From the NCBI GenBank assembly GCA_902464595.1, contig CABQJX010000065.1, forward strand, positions 1-15,033: a stretch of DNA of 15,033 nucleotides. The letters run 5' to 3'. This stretch comes from an uncultured Lachnoclostridium sp. Its GTDB lineage: Bacteria; Bacillota; Clostridia; Lachnospirales; Lachnospiraceae. Position numbers and translations under genes: made by a program. The notes beneath the pieces were generated by a model that saw only the letters and a list, made by a program, of their open reading frames with translations, ran no database searches and was not told the DNA's origin. The stretch's first letter is position 1, and each line of letters starts with the position of its first letter. Shown piece after piece: positions 1 through 6,949 of the stretch.

Positions 1-36
1 TGCATCCCACATAAATAAAGGCTTTTTCAAGTCCAT
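1..36 (-). CDS. Possible start of a further gene downstream of guaA (partial)
   Basis: An ATG at 34-36 on the minus strand, four bases after the guaA stop, opens a frame reading MDLKKPLFMWDA that runs off the window edge. There is no clear ribosome binding site beyond the end of guaA itself, and only 12 codons are visible. The close spacing fits a gene translationally coupled to guaA, but chance is also possible. The product cannot be identified. Confidence 0.25.
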   Translation of the reverse strand, partial: MDLKKPLFMWDA

Positions 37-40
37 TTCA

Positions 41-1582
41 TCACTCAAACTCAATCGTCGCTGGCGGTTTCCCTGTGCAGTCATACAGTACCCGGTTGAC
101 GCCTTTTACCTCATTGACAATGCGGTTTGTGACCTTGGCCAGCACTTCCCAGGGGAGTTGGGCGGATTCGGCGGTCATAAAATCCGAGGTGAACACAGCC
201 CGGAGGGCAACGGCGTAGTCATAGGTTCTCTCATCGCCCATGCATCCCACGGAACGCATATTGGTGAGGGCGGCAAAATACTGTCCCAGGTTCTTGTCAA
301 CTCCGGCTTTGGCGATTTCCTCGCGGTAGATCGCATCTGCATCCTGAACAATGCGCACTTTATCGGCAGTCACTTCGCCGACAATGCGGACGCCAAGTCC
401 AGGGCCGGGGAAAGGCTGCCTGAAAACAAGATATTCAGGGATCCCCAGTTCGAGGCCGGCCTTTCTCACCTCATCTTTAAAGAGGAGGCGCAGCGGCTCT
501 ACCAATTCTTTGAAATCCACATGTTCCGGGAGTCCTCCTACATTGTGATGGGACTTGATAACCGCTGATTTCCCCAGTCCGGATTCGATTACGTCAGGAT
601 AGATGGTTCCCTGGACCAGATAGTCTACCGAACCGATTTTTTTAGCTTCTTCCTCAAAAACACGGATAAATTCTTCTCCGATGATCTTGCGTTTCTCCTC
701 TGGCTCCTCCACGCCTTTTAATCGGGCATAGAAGCGCTCCTGTGCATTGACACGGATAAAATTCAGGTCATATGGTCCTTCTGGGCCGAATACGGCTTCA
801 ACCTCGTCGCCTTCATTTTTGCGCAGCAGACCGTGATCTACAAACACGCATGTGAGCTGTTTTCCAACAGCTTTGGACAGCATGACAGCTGCTACAGAAG
901 AATCGACACCGCCGGACAGTGCGCATAACACCTTGCCTTTTCCAATCTTTTCCCGAAGGGACTGGATAGCAGTTTCTACAAAAGAGTCCATTTTCCAGTC
1001 GCCTTTGCAGCTGCACACATTGTATACAAAATTGGATAACATTTTTGTACCTTCTTTTGTGTGTACTACTTCAGGATGGAATTGAACTGCATAAAATTTC
1101 TTTTCCGGACACTCCATAGCAGCGATGGGGCAGGAGTCCGTATGGGCGGTAACAGAAAATCCCTCTGGCGCTTCTGCAATATAGACGCCGTGGCTCATCC
1201 AGCACACTGTTTTTGGAGAAACACCTTCAAACAAGCGGGAAGAAGTGTCTACATTTACCTCTGTATGGCCATATTCGCTGACAACCGCTTTTTTGACCAC
1301 ACCGCCTAAGAGATAGCTCATGAGCTGTGCGCCATAGCAGATTCCCAGAACAGGGATTCCTAACTCAAAGATCTCTTTTGAGCAGCGGGGGGCTCCGTCC
1401 TCAAATACTACATCGGGACCGCCGGTAAAAATAATTCCTTTTGGATTTAATTCCCTTATTTTTTCCAAACTCATGTTGTAGGGATGTACTTCGCAGTATA
1501 CGCCGCATTCCCGTACACGGCGTGCGATCAGCTGATTATACTGACCGCCGAAATCCAGCACGATCATCATTTCTCTGTTCAT
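41..1582 (-). CDS. guaA: GMP synthase (glutamine-hydrolysing)
   Basis: Cytosolic last step of GMP synthesis: XMP is amidated using glutamine and ATP. The 513 residues match the usual full length. An N-terminal class I glutamine amidotransferase domain (about 1-190) carries the nucleophile in GICYGAQ (Cys82) and the rest of the triad in QFHPE (His169, Glu171). An ATP pyrophosphatase domain follows with the PP-loop SGGVDSS at 223-229. The C-terminal dimerisation domain ends in the typical KPPATIEFE. The ATG at 1582 has GGAGG at 1593-1597, 10 bases upstream. The gene appears to be transcribed alone, or with whatever lies left of the window, from the promoter at 1762-1790. Its roughly 170-base leader contains an inverted repeat at 1713-1740 that could be regulatory. 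No purine or PRPP riboswitch consensus was recognised in the leader. Confidence 0.97.
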   Translation of the reverse strand: MNREMMIVLDFGGQYNQLIARRVRECGVYCEVHPYNMSLEKIRELNPKGIIFTGGPDVVFEDGAPRCSKEIFELGIPVLGICYGAQLMSYLLGGVVKKAVVSEYGHTEVNVDTSSRLFEGVSPKTVCWMSHGVYIAEAPEGFSVTAHTDSCPIAAMECPEKKFYAVQFHPEVVHTKEGTKMLSNFVYNVCSCKGDWKMDSFVETAIQSLREKIGKGKVLCALSGGVDSSVAAVMLSKAVGKQLTCVFVDHGLLRKNEGDEVEAVFGPEGPYDLNFIRVNAQERFYARLKGVEEPEEKRKIIGEEFIRVFEEEAKKIGSVDYLVQGTIYPDVIESGLGKSAVIKSHHNVGGLPEHVDFKELVEPLRLLFKDEVRKAGLELGIPEYLVFRQPFPGPGLGVRIVGEVTADKVRIVQDADAIYREEIAKAGVDKNLGQYFAALTNMRSVGCMGDERTYDYAVALRAVFTSDFMTAESAQLPWEVLAKVTNRIVNEVKGVNRVLYDCTGKPPATIEFE

Positions 1583-1688
1583 GAGATCTATTCCTCCGTT
1601 CTTTTATTCTCCAAATGTTGTAAAGCAGTATCAATTTTCCCGGAAATAGTGAGATGAAATCCACGATCCCGTTGCTTTGGATCTGTGT

Positions 1689-1706
1689 TTTGGGTAATTT
1701 GGGTAA
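1689..1706. repeat. 9-bp tandem repeat (TTTGGGTAA twice)
   Basis: TTTGGGTAA occurs at 1689-1697 and again at 1698-1706, directly next to the inverted repeat in the guaA leader. It may be part of the same regulatory element or a chance duplication. Confidence 0.5.
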
Positions 1707-1712
1707 ATTGAA

Positions 1713-1740
1713 AGAGATTGTACAAAATCGTACAATCTCT
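1713..1740. repeat. Perfect inverted repeat in the guaA leader
   Basis: The arms AGAGATTGTAC (1713-1723) and GTACAATCTCT (1730-1740) are perfect 11-base complements around a 6-base centre. The element lies about 15-40 bases downstream of the inferred guaA transcription start and about 130 bases before the start codon. It could be a repressor operator or an RNA hairpin. In the guaA direction the stem is followed only by TTCAATTT, so it is at best a weak terminator or attenuator. Confidence 0.7.
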
Positions 1741-1761
1741 CTTTATCTTTGGTATGCCCAC

Positions 1762-1790
1762 ATTATAAAACATGAAACATCAAATGGCAA
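1762..1790 (-). promoter_or_regulatory. Probable sigma-A promoter of guaA
   Basis: On the minus strand TTGCCA (1785-1790) and a perfect TATAAT (1762-1767) are separated by exactly 17 bases. Transcription would start near 1755, giving a leader of about 170 bases before guaA. The rest of the roughly 380-base stretch between guaA and the tRNA holds the leader repeats, a T-rich segment around 1800-1840 and the tRNA terminator. No gene was seen in it. Confidence 0.75.
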
Positions 1791-1925
1791 GATATTTCGA
1801 CAATTTTTTTTGCCGGACTTTTTTCGCTTTTTTGGAGCTTTTGACAGACAGGAGAGAGGGAGGGATCAGGCCGTTTTTTAGACTGTTTATGACTGGGTTC
1901 GATGGGAAGGATTCTTGTTTGCAAT

Positions 1926-1958
1926 AAAAAACAGGAATTTCCATTAAGGAAATTCCTG
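1926..1958 (-). terminator. Rho-independent terminator of the tRNA-Leu gene
   Basis: A perfect 11-bp stem (1932-1942 with 1948-1958) with a 5-base loop is followed, in the minus direction, by six T (the A run at 1926-1931). It lies 7 bases past the tRNA 3' end, so the tRNA is a self-contained transcription unit. Confidence 0.88.
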
Positions 1959-1965
1959 CTCACAA

Positions 1966-2049
1966 TGCAGAAGATGGGAGTCGAACCCACAAGGTATTGC
2001 TACCACACGGACCTGAACCGTGCGCGTCTGCCAATTCCGCCACTTCTGC
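1966..2049 (-). tRNA. tRNA-Leu (anticodon CAG)
   Basis: The 84-base sequence folds as a class II tRNA. The acceptor stem GCAGAAG pairs with CTTCTGC, discriminator A at 1966. The anticodon stem CACGG/CCGTG encloses the loop TTCAGGT, giving anticodon CAG, which reads CUG leucine codons. A long variable arm pairs GGTA with TACC, and the T arm carries GGGTTCGACTCCC. The 3' CCA is not encoded (the genomic bases after the discriminator are TTG), so it must be added after transcription. The gene is flanked by its own promoter and terminator. Confidence 0.95.
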
Positions 2050-2081
2050 ATTTGTGTTACTCTTGCTGAGCAACGAAGATT

Positions 2082-2110
2082 ATTATAAACGAGAAAAATT
2101 GATTTGTCAA
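2082..2110 (-). promoter_or_regulatory. Consensus promoter of tRNA-Leu
   Basis: On the minus strand TTGACA (2105-2110), a 17-base spacer and TATAAT (2082-2087) form a fully consensus sigma-A promoter. Transcription would begin near 2075, about 25 bases before the mature tRNA. Confidence 0.9.
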
Positions 2111-2131
2111 TAACAATTTTAAAAAATTGTC

Positions 2132-2160
2132 TTGACGAAATGAAGGATAGAGAGTAAATA
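2132..2160 (+). promoter_or_regulatory. Possible promoter of the MATE operon
   Basis: TTGACG (2132-2137) and TAAATA (2155-2160) are separated by 17 bases, just upstream of the first MATE gene and divergent from the tRNA promoter. The -35 is good and the -10 is weak, so this is tentative. Confidence 0.4.
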
Positions 2161-2206
2161 TAGCTATAGCAAACAGTTAGGAAATGTTATGGGAGGCCTG
2201 CAGAGC

Positions 2207-3487
2207 ATGAAACCAAAAGAAGAGAGCCGCGTTCTGGATATGACAAAGGGAAAGCCTTTCCGGCTGCTGTTAAGCTTTGCCCTGCCTCTTTTTCTGGGGA
2301 ATCTGCTTCAGCAGTTTTACAATCTAGCGGACACGTCCATTGCCGGACATGTTCTGGGAGACAAGGCATTGGCCCAGATTGGCGCTACCTCTGCATTATA
2401 TAGCCTGATCACCAATTTTGCTTTTGGTATCAATAATGGTATGGCCTTGACCGTGAGCCGGTATTTTGGAGCTGGCAGCCAGAAGAAGATGAAAGAAGCC
2501 GTCTGCTGGATGGTAAGCCTTTCTCTTTCATTTTCTTTTGTCCTCACACTGGCTTCTTTGGTGTTCCGGCATGAGATCATAGGATTTCTCAGGATCCCCG
2601 GGGAAACAGCAGAGGGAGCTCTGTCCTATTTGACCGTAATCTTGGCAGGTATTCCTCTTACAATGGCTTACAATATGGAATCCAGCCTTCTTCAGGCTGT
2701 GGGCAACAGCATCACGCCTTTGCTTCTTTTGATGTTCAGCAGTATTCTTAACGTGGCATTGGATTTCCTTTTTATGGGAACCCTTCATTTGGGTGTGCGG
2801 GGAGCGGCGGCGGCCACTGTTCTGGCCCAGGGGATCAGTGCTTTTCTTGGCTTGATCTACATTTGCAGGAATTATACCATGCTGCGATTTGGAAGAAAGC
2901 AGTGGAGCGTAAGCCCTAGGTTTGTGGCTGGGATGATCGGAACAGGGCTGAGCATGGCTTTTATGAGTGCCATTTATAATCTGGGGAGCGTGGCCCTGCA
3001 GAGCAGCATCAATGCATTGGGAAATGTATACATTGCAGCTCAGGTGGGAGGAAGAAGGCTGGCAGAACTGTTTTATATTCCAGGATTGGCTCTGGGAACC
3101 AGTGTGGCCACTTATTCCAGCCAGAATTACGGAGCGGGAAAGAGGGAGCGGATTTCCAAGGGAATATGGAGTGCCGTGATCCTGTATGGCCTTTGGTGGC
3201 CGGTGGCCCTCTCTGTTACTTTTTTTGCAGCTCCGGCAGCGGTTCGCATGATCACAGGGACGGTGAGCCAGGAGGTTGTGGACAACGCGGTAATGTATCT
3301 GAGGATCAGCATACCTATGATCCCTCCTATGGCGGTTTTAGTGATTCTGCGCAATGCATTTCAGGGTATGGGACATCCGGTTCTGCCTCTTTTTTGCAGC
3401 GGGCTGGAGCTGGTGGGAAAGATTATTTTCGCTTTTTTGCTGTTCCTGTCTGGGGATATACCGCCGTATGCATCTGTGAGCCGGTGA
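2207..3487 (+). CDS. MATE-family multidrug/metabolite exporter, 3' end frameshifted
   Basis: An inner-membrane Na+/H+-coupled antiporter of the MATE (NorM/DinF) type, recognised from LPLFLGNLLQQFYNLADTSI, the repeated membrane segments, and the second-half motif YSSQNYGAGKRERI. The ATG at 2207 follows GGGAGG (2191-2196) by 10 bases. The frame is open from an ATG at 2189 with a weaker AGGA site. As sequenced, the protein has 426 residues and ends in the uncharacteristic SGDIPPYASVSR. The other frame carries the expected last membrane helix (see 3440-3552). One extra T in the run at 3433-3438 would restore 448 residues, close to the 446 of its neighbour. The run is also a legal -1 slippery site (T TTT TTG in frame). 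Sequencing error, phase variation, true mutation or slippage are all possible. It is followed 28 bases after the restored stop by a second MATE gene. The substrate is unknown. Confidence 0.88.
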   Translation: MKPKEESRVLDMTKGKPFRLLLSFALPLFLGNLLQQFYNLADTSIAGHVLGDKALAQIGATSALYSLITNFAFGINNGMALTVSRYFGAGSQKKMKEAVCWMVSLSLSFSFVLTLASLVFRHEIIGFLRIPGETAEGALSYLTVILAGIPLTMAYNMESSLLQAVGNSITPLLLLMFSSILNVALDFLFMGTLHLGVRGAAAATVLAQGISAFLGLIYICRNYTMLRFGRKQWSVSPRFVAGMIGTGLSMAFMSAIYNLGSVALQSSINALGNVYIAAQVGGRRLAELFYIPGLALGTSVATYSSQNYGAGKRERISKGIWSAVILYGLWWPVALSVTFFAAPAAVRMITGTVSQEVVDNAVMYLRISIPMIPPMAVLVILRNAFQGMGHPVLPLFCSGLELVGKIIFAFLLFLSGDIPPYASVSR

Positions 3488-3552
3488 CCTGGGTTGTCTG
3501 TGTGGCCTTTATTCTCGGAGCGGCTTATTGGTACAGAGATGAATTTAAATGA
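3440..3552 (+). pseudogene. Out-of-frame C-terminal segment of the first MATE gene
   Basis: In the -1 frame relative to the upstream MATE coding sequence, this stretch begins VPVWGYTAVCICEPVTW and ends in YWYRDEFK before TGA at 3550-3552. The segment is hydrophobic and resembles the terminal helix of MATE proteins. It has no start of its own, so it is either a detached remnant or is reached by frameshifting at 3433-3439. Confidence 0.75.
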
Positions 3553-3580
3553 TAATTGAGAAACGAAAGAGGAGCAGTCA

Positions 3581-4921
3581 ATGAAAAAAGATCTTACAAC
3601 GGGCAGCGTATTGGGAAATATCTTGTTTTTTTCCCTTCCGTATCTTCTGTCTTATTTTCTTCAGACCCTTTATGGGATGGCGGATCTGTTTATTATCGGA
3701 CAATTTGAAGGTGTGGCGGCTACCACAGCCGTATCAGTGGGAAGCCAGGCGATGCACATGATCACGGTGATGATCGTGGGGCTGGCCATGGGAACAACCG
3801 TGAATATTGGGCAGGCAGTTGGGGCAGGGGATCAGAAAAGGGCAGCAGCAGCGATCGGCAATTCGGTTCTTCTTTTTATGACCCTATCTGCTGCTTGGGC
3901 CGGACTGCTTTTATTTTGGGTAAAGCCGATAGTTGAAGTTATGTCAACTCCCAGTGAGGCGGTAAAGGGAACCGAGGCATATCTGAGGATCTGTTTTCTG
4001 GGGATTCCTTTTATTACAGCCTACAATATCATAAGCTCCATCTTCAGGGGAATGGGGGATTCCAAAAGCCCCATGTATTTTATTGCAGTGGCCTGTGCTG
4101 CCAATATCCTTCTTGATTATTTGTTTATGGGCGTTTTTCATATGGGACCGGCGGGGGCGGCATTGGGTACAACCCTGTCCCAGACCATCAGTGTGCTCAT
4201 TTCTTTAGCGGTTATAAGGAGACGGGAGTTAGGCATTTCTGTGAAAAAAAGTGATTTCCGGCTGAACCGCCTTGTTATGGGGCAGATCCTGAGGATTGGC
4301 GTTCCCATTGCTATGCAGGACGGTTTGGTTCAGATTGCTTTTATGATCATCACGGTCATCGCTAACAGGAGAGGTTTGACGGATGCAGCTGCGGTGGGGA
4401 TTGTGGAAAAGGTGATCACCTTCCTGTTTTTGGTTCCTTCTTCCATGCTGTCTACAGTTTCCGCTCTGGGAGCCCAGAATTTTGGGGCAGGAAAGAAAAA
4501 ACGTGCAGTTTTAACCCTGCGGTATGGGATTTTGATCTCAGCCGGTTTTGGGGCATTTGTCTCTGCTGCCGTTCAGCTGACAGCGGAGCCGGTAGTGGGT
4601 CTGTTTACAGCGGATCCCGCGGTAATGATGGCAGGAGGACAGTATCTGAGAGGATATATATGGGACTGTATTTTCGCCGGGATCCATTTTTGCTTCAGCG
4701 GATACTTCTGTGCCTGCGGCCGGTCGGAGCTTTCCTTCCTTTATAATATCCTTGCCATTTTGCTGGTGAGAGTTCCAGGTGTGTATCTGACCTCTGTCAT
4801 GTTTCCCCATACACTTTTGCCTATGGGCTTAGCTACTGCTGCGGGCTCTCTTCTGGCAGTCATGATCTGCATCATAGCGTTTATGTGGATCGAGAGGCAG
4901 GGAGCGGAAAGTGGGAGATAG
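3581..4921 (+). CDS. MATE-family efflux transporter
   Basis: A 446-residue polytopic membrane protein of the MATE family and of normal length. It shows LPYLLSYFLQTLYGMADLFI at the N terminus, FRGMGDSKSP in the middle, and the second-half signature SALGAQNFGAGKKKRA. About 12 hydrophobic segments are expected for the family. GAGGAG at 3569-3574 lies 6 bases before the ATG. It follows the first MATE gene in the same direction and probably shares its transcript. The two proteins are clearly related but not near-identical, so this is an old paralogous pair or two distinct subfamilies rather than a recent duplication. The 3' end overlaps a purine-rich stretch leading into the next gene. The substrate cannot be read from the sequence. 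Confidence 0.92.
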   Translation: MKKDLTTGSVLGNILFFSLPYLLSYFLQTLYGMADLFIIGQFEGVAATTAVSVGSQAMHMITVMIVGLAMGTTVNIGQAVGAGDQKRAAAAIGNSVLLFMTLSAAWAGLLLFWVKPIVEVMSTPSEAVKGTEAYLRICFLGIPFITAYNIISSIFRGMGDSKSPMYFIAVACAANILLDYLFMGVFHMGPAGAALGTTLSQTISVLISLAVIRRRELGISVKKSDFRLNRLVMGQILRIGVPIAMQDGLVQIAFMIITVIANRRGLTDAAAVGIVEKVITFLFLVPSSMLSTVSALGAQNFGAGKKKRAVLTLRYGILISAGFGAFVSAAVQLTAEPVVGLFTADPAVMMAGGQYLRGYIWDCIFAGIHFCFSGYFCACGRSELSFLYNILAILLVRVPGVYLTSVMFPHTLLPMGLATAAGSLLAVMICIIAFMWIERQGAESGR

Positions 4922-5028
4922 GAGACAAAAGACGGAAGATGAGAGGAAACGGAGGACAAGGGAGAGGAGACAGCGGACAAGAGACAGGGCGCAAGAAGGA
5001 AGAATGGAGAAAACGGGAGGAAAGACAG

Positions 5029-6138
5029 ATGAGAGAACTGGCGGGAGGACAAGATAAGGACAGGCTCCAGGGTCAGAGCTGGGGCCAGGAGAAGTCATAT
5101 TCGAAGGATCGGGTTTACGGAGATAAGGACAGGCTCCGCCGTGCTCTGCGAGACAGGCTTTCAGCCCTGGATCCCTCTTACCGAAGTATGGCGGATGAGT
5201 GTATTGCCAAATATGCTCTGGAGTTGAAAGCATACAGGAATGCCAATACTATATTTTGTTATGTGGGGATCCGTCAGGAAATCCAGACCTTTCCTATTTT
5301 AGTGGCCATGCTGGAGCAGGGAAAGAGGGTAGCAGTTCCAAGATGTATAGGAGCAGGGGTCATGGAGGCAAGGGAGATCCGCAGCTTATCCCAGCTGAAG
5401 CCCGGCGCTTATGGGATCCCGGAGCCGGGAAGGGATCTTCCGGTGGTGTCCCCAAAGGAGATCGATCTGGCGTTTGTGCCATGTCTGAGCTGTAATGGGA
5501 GAGGTGTGCGCCTGGGACAGGGGGGAGGTTACTATGACCGCTATTTGTCTGAATGCCGTGCTCTGCGGGCGGCTCTTTGCAGGGAAAAAATGGTCTGGGA
5601 GGAAATCCCATGGGAAAGACACGATATTCTTATGGATATGAGGATCACAGAAAAGGGGATACGGCATTTTGCAAAAAAATATATGAGTCTCCGGCCCTAT
5701 GAGAGCCGGGATCTTTCTGACATAGTTCAGCTTTTCTATGATACAGTTCACACCGTCAACCGGAGGGATTATACAGAGAAACAGTTAGAAGCGTGGGCAG
5801 ACGGACAGATCGACCTGTCTGTCTGGGATCAGTCTTTTCTGGCTCACGATACCGTAGTAGCTGTGATAGACGGACAGATCGTTGGATTTGGGGATATGGA
5901 TGCCGGAGGGTATCTGGACCGCTTATATGTCCACAGGGATTTTCAGGGAATGGGGGTGGCATCTTCCATCTGTGATCATCTGGAAGGCCGGTCAGGGGAA
6001 AGGAAATTTTTTGTCCACTCCTCTATTACAGCTCGGCCCTTTTTTGAGAAGCGGGGGTATCAGGTAATAAAGGAGCAGCAGGTGGAGCGGAAGGGGCAGA
6101 TGCTCACTAATTTCGTGATGGAGTGCAGGAAAATATAA
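5029..6138 (+). CDS. 5-formyltetrahydrofolate cyclo-ligase fused to a GNAT acetyltransferase
   Basis: A two-domain protein of 369 residues from the chosen start. Residues about 32-212 are a 5-formyl-THF cyclo-ligase (MTHFS, ATP-dependent conversion of 5-formyl-THF to 5,10-methenyl-THF). Evidence is KRVAVPR, YGIPEP, the ATP/phosphate loop RLGQGGGYYDRYL at 161-173, and the closing WERHDILMD. Residues about 219-369 are a GNAT N-acetyltransferase with the acetyl-CoA motif RDFQGMGVA at 303-311 and a late ARPFFEKRGYQ, typical of YafP-like GNATs. The frame is open from an ATG at 4885 inside the second MATE gene. The ATG at 5029 has GGGAGG (5015-5020) 8 bases upstream, so the purine-rich part before it is probably untranslated. 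Even so, about 30 poorly conserved residues precede the MTHFS core and include a repeated DKDRL. The acetylation substrate is unknown. The gene converges with the Crp/Fnr-like gene, with 16 bases between stops. Confidence 0.88.
   Translation: MRELAGGQDKDRLQGQSWGQEKSYSKDRVYGDKDRLRRALRDRLSALDPSYRSMADECIAKYALELKAYRNANTIFCYVGIRQEIQTFPILVAMLEQGKRVAVPRCIGAGVMEAREIRSLSQLKPGAYGIPEPGRDLPVVSPKEIDLAFVPCLSCNGRGVRLGQGGGYYDRYLSECRALRAALCREKMVWEEIPWERHDILMDMRITEKGIRHFAKKYMSLRPYESRDLSDIVQLFYDTVHTVNRRDYTEKQLEAWADGQIDLSVWDQSFLAHDTVVAVIDGQIVGFGDMDAGGYLDRLYVHRDFQGMGVASSICDHLEGRSGERKFFVHSSITARPFFEKRGYQVIKEQQVERKGQMLTNFVMECRKI
5053..5137 (+). repeat. In-frame 16-bp direct repeat at the start of the cyclo-ligase fusion
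   Basis: GATAAGGACAGGCTCC occurs at 5053-5068 and 5122-5137, 69 bases (23 codons) apart, each time encoding DKDRL. The second copy begins the conserved cyclo-ligase domain. The first lies in the non-conserved N-terminal extension. This suggests that the extension arose at least partly by duplication of the domain's own start. Confidence 0.75.
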
Positions 6139-6154
6139 TGGTTCAGCCATACCT

Positions 6155-6862
6155 CTAATTTGCTTTTTCTGTCTCCAGCCATTGGATCGCCTGGTCGTAC
6201 TGTTTTTTTGTGAAGGTGATCTTTCCCTTGCAGACAGAGAAAAAGCCTTCCTCCTTCAGCTGGTGGATGGTACGGTTTAAGGTTTTTACGTTGACGCCGA
6301 TCTCCTCCTGCATGGACTGGCGAGTATGGGGGATGGTCAGGGAGGTACAGGGATTCTCCTGGGCCATTCCGTTTTGTGAACCATACTTGACCATATAGTC
6401 CAAAAGAAGATAGGAAGGAGGGTAAAAAAGCTTTACCCCATTATTATAGGAGGAGCGGTACAGCTTAAAGGCGATCCGGCGGGCTGCCAGTCCAAGGATA
6501 TTCATATCTGTTTTCAGCCAGGTTTCCGCATCTTTGCGGCTGATATAAGCAACCACGTTATCCGTAACCGCTTCAATGGTTACGGAGGTGTGGGGCATAC
6601 CGGCCAATATGGTCACTTCTCCAATAAAATCAATGGCCTTGTTGCTTTCGATCATGTATACATTTCCATTCTCAAATTCATTGATGACCCTATTTTTTCC
6701 TTTGGCCACAATTCCAAAATAATCAAGCTCCATATGTTTCTGATGGATGATAGAGCCTGCCGGATGGGTTCTGACTGTACAGCGGCGTCGTATTTCATCG
6801 GGCATACTCTGGGTGTATTCTTTCAGGGCAGGAACCTCCTGCTCTAATTCTGTCAGTGTCAT
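6155..6862 (-). CDS. Crp/Fnr-family transcriptional regulator
   Basis: A cytosolic DNA-binding regulator of 235 residues. A cyclic-nucleotide-binding-like beta barrel (about 24-125) contains FIGEVTILAG. It lacks the Arg that contacts cAMP in Crp, so another ligand or none is likely. A C-terminal winged helix has its helix-turn-helix around 180-203 (TRQSMQEEIGVNVKTLNRTI). There is no N-terminal cysteine cluster, so it is not an Fnr-type iron-sulphur sensor. The frame extends back to a TTG at 6949, but the ATG at 6862 gives the family's normal length and was preferred. Neither start has a strong ribosome binding site. It is divergent from the DUF3100 operon, which makes that operon and its own promoter the natural candidate targets. 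No clear terminator separates it from the convergent gene downstream. Confidence 0.85.
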   Translation of the reverse strand: MTLTELEQEVPALKEYTQSMPDEIRRRCTVRTHPAGSIIHQKHMELDYFGIVAKGKNRVINEFENGNVYMIESNKAIDFIGEVTILAGMPHTSVTIEAVTDNVVAYISRKDAETWLKTDMNILGLAARRIAFKLYRSSYNNGVKLFYPPSYLLLDYMVKYGSQNGMAQENPCTSLTIPHTRQSMQEEIGVNVKTLNRTIHQLKEEGFFSVCKGKITFTKKQYDQAIQWLETEKAN

Positions 6863-6919
6863 GTTATGTTTACCGTCCCTTTTCGCTTTATGAAAATCAC
6901 TTATATTATGATATTGAGG

Positions 6920-6940
6920 GCGCAGCACTAGTGCCTGCGC
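6920..6940. repeat. Compound palindrome in the leader of the Crp/Fnr-type gene
   Basis: GCGCAG (6920-6925) and CTGCGC (6935-6940) flank the perfect 8-bp palindrome CACTAGTG (6926-6933), with one extra C. It lies 58-78 bases upstream of the preferred start at 6862 and is GC-rich in an AT-rich region. It could be an operator or an RNA hairpin controlling the regulator gene. Confidence 0.55.
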
Positions 6941-6949
6941 AATCCCCAA

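Noticed and set aside
158..568. A 136-codon plus-strand frame opposite guaA
   Set aside because: It lies wholly inside the complement of a well-supported gene and shows no recognisable domain or ribosome binding site.
1583..1755. A guanine or PRPP riboswitch in the guaA leader
   Set aside because: No match to the conserved loop and junction sequences could be found by eye. Only the simple inverted repeat stands out.
1588..1773. A 61-codon minus-strand frame between the guaA promoter and guaA
   Set aside because: Its ATG lies over the -10 region of the inferred guaA promoter, so it would not be in that transcript. It has no ribosome binding site and resembles no protein I know. It is kept only as leader sequence.
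4741..5233. Two long minus-strand frames rich in Ser/Leu/Pro opposite the purine-rich stretch
   Set aside because: They are the pyrimidine-rich complement of low-complexity DNA, which is stop-poor by composition. They overlap real genes and have no conserved features.
6139..6154. Small hairpin ATGG/CCAT between the convergent cyclo-ligase and Crp/Fnr genes
   Set aside because: The stem is only 4 bp with no good T run in either direction, too weak to call as a terminator.
6863..6949. A longer N terminus of the Crp/Fnr-type regulator from TTG at 6949
   Set aside because: The extra 29 residues are not typical of the family, the start is TTG without a good ribosome binding site, and the stretch contains the palindrome at 6920-6940.
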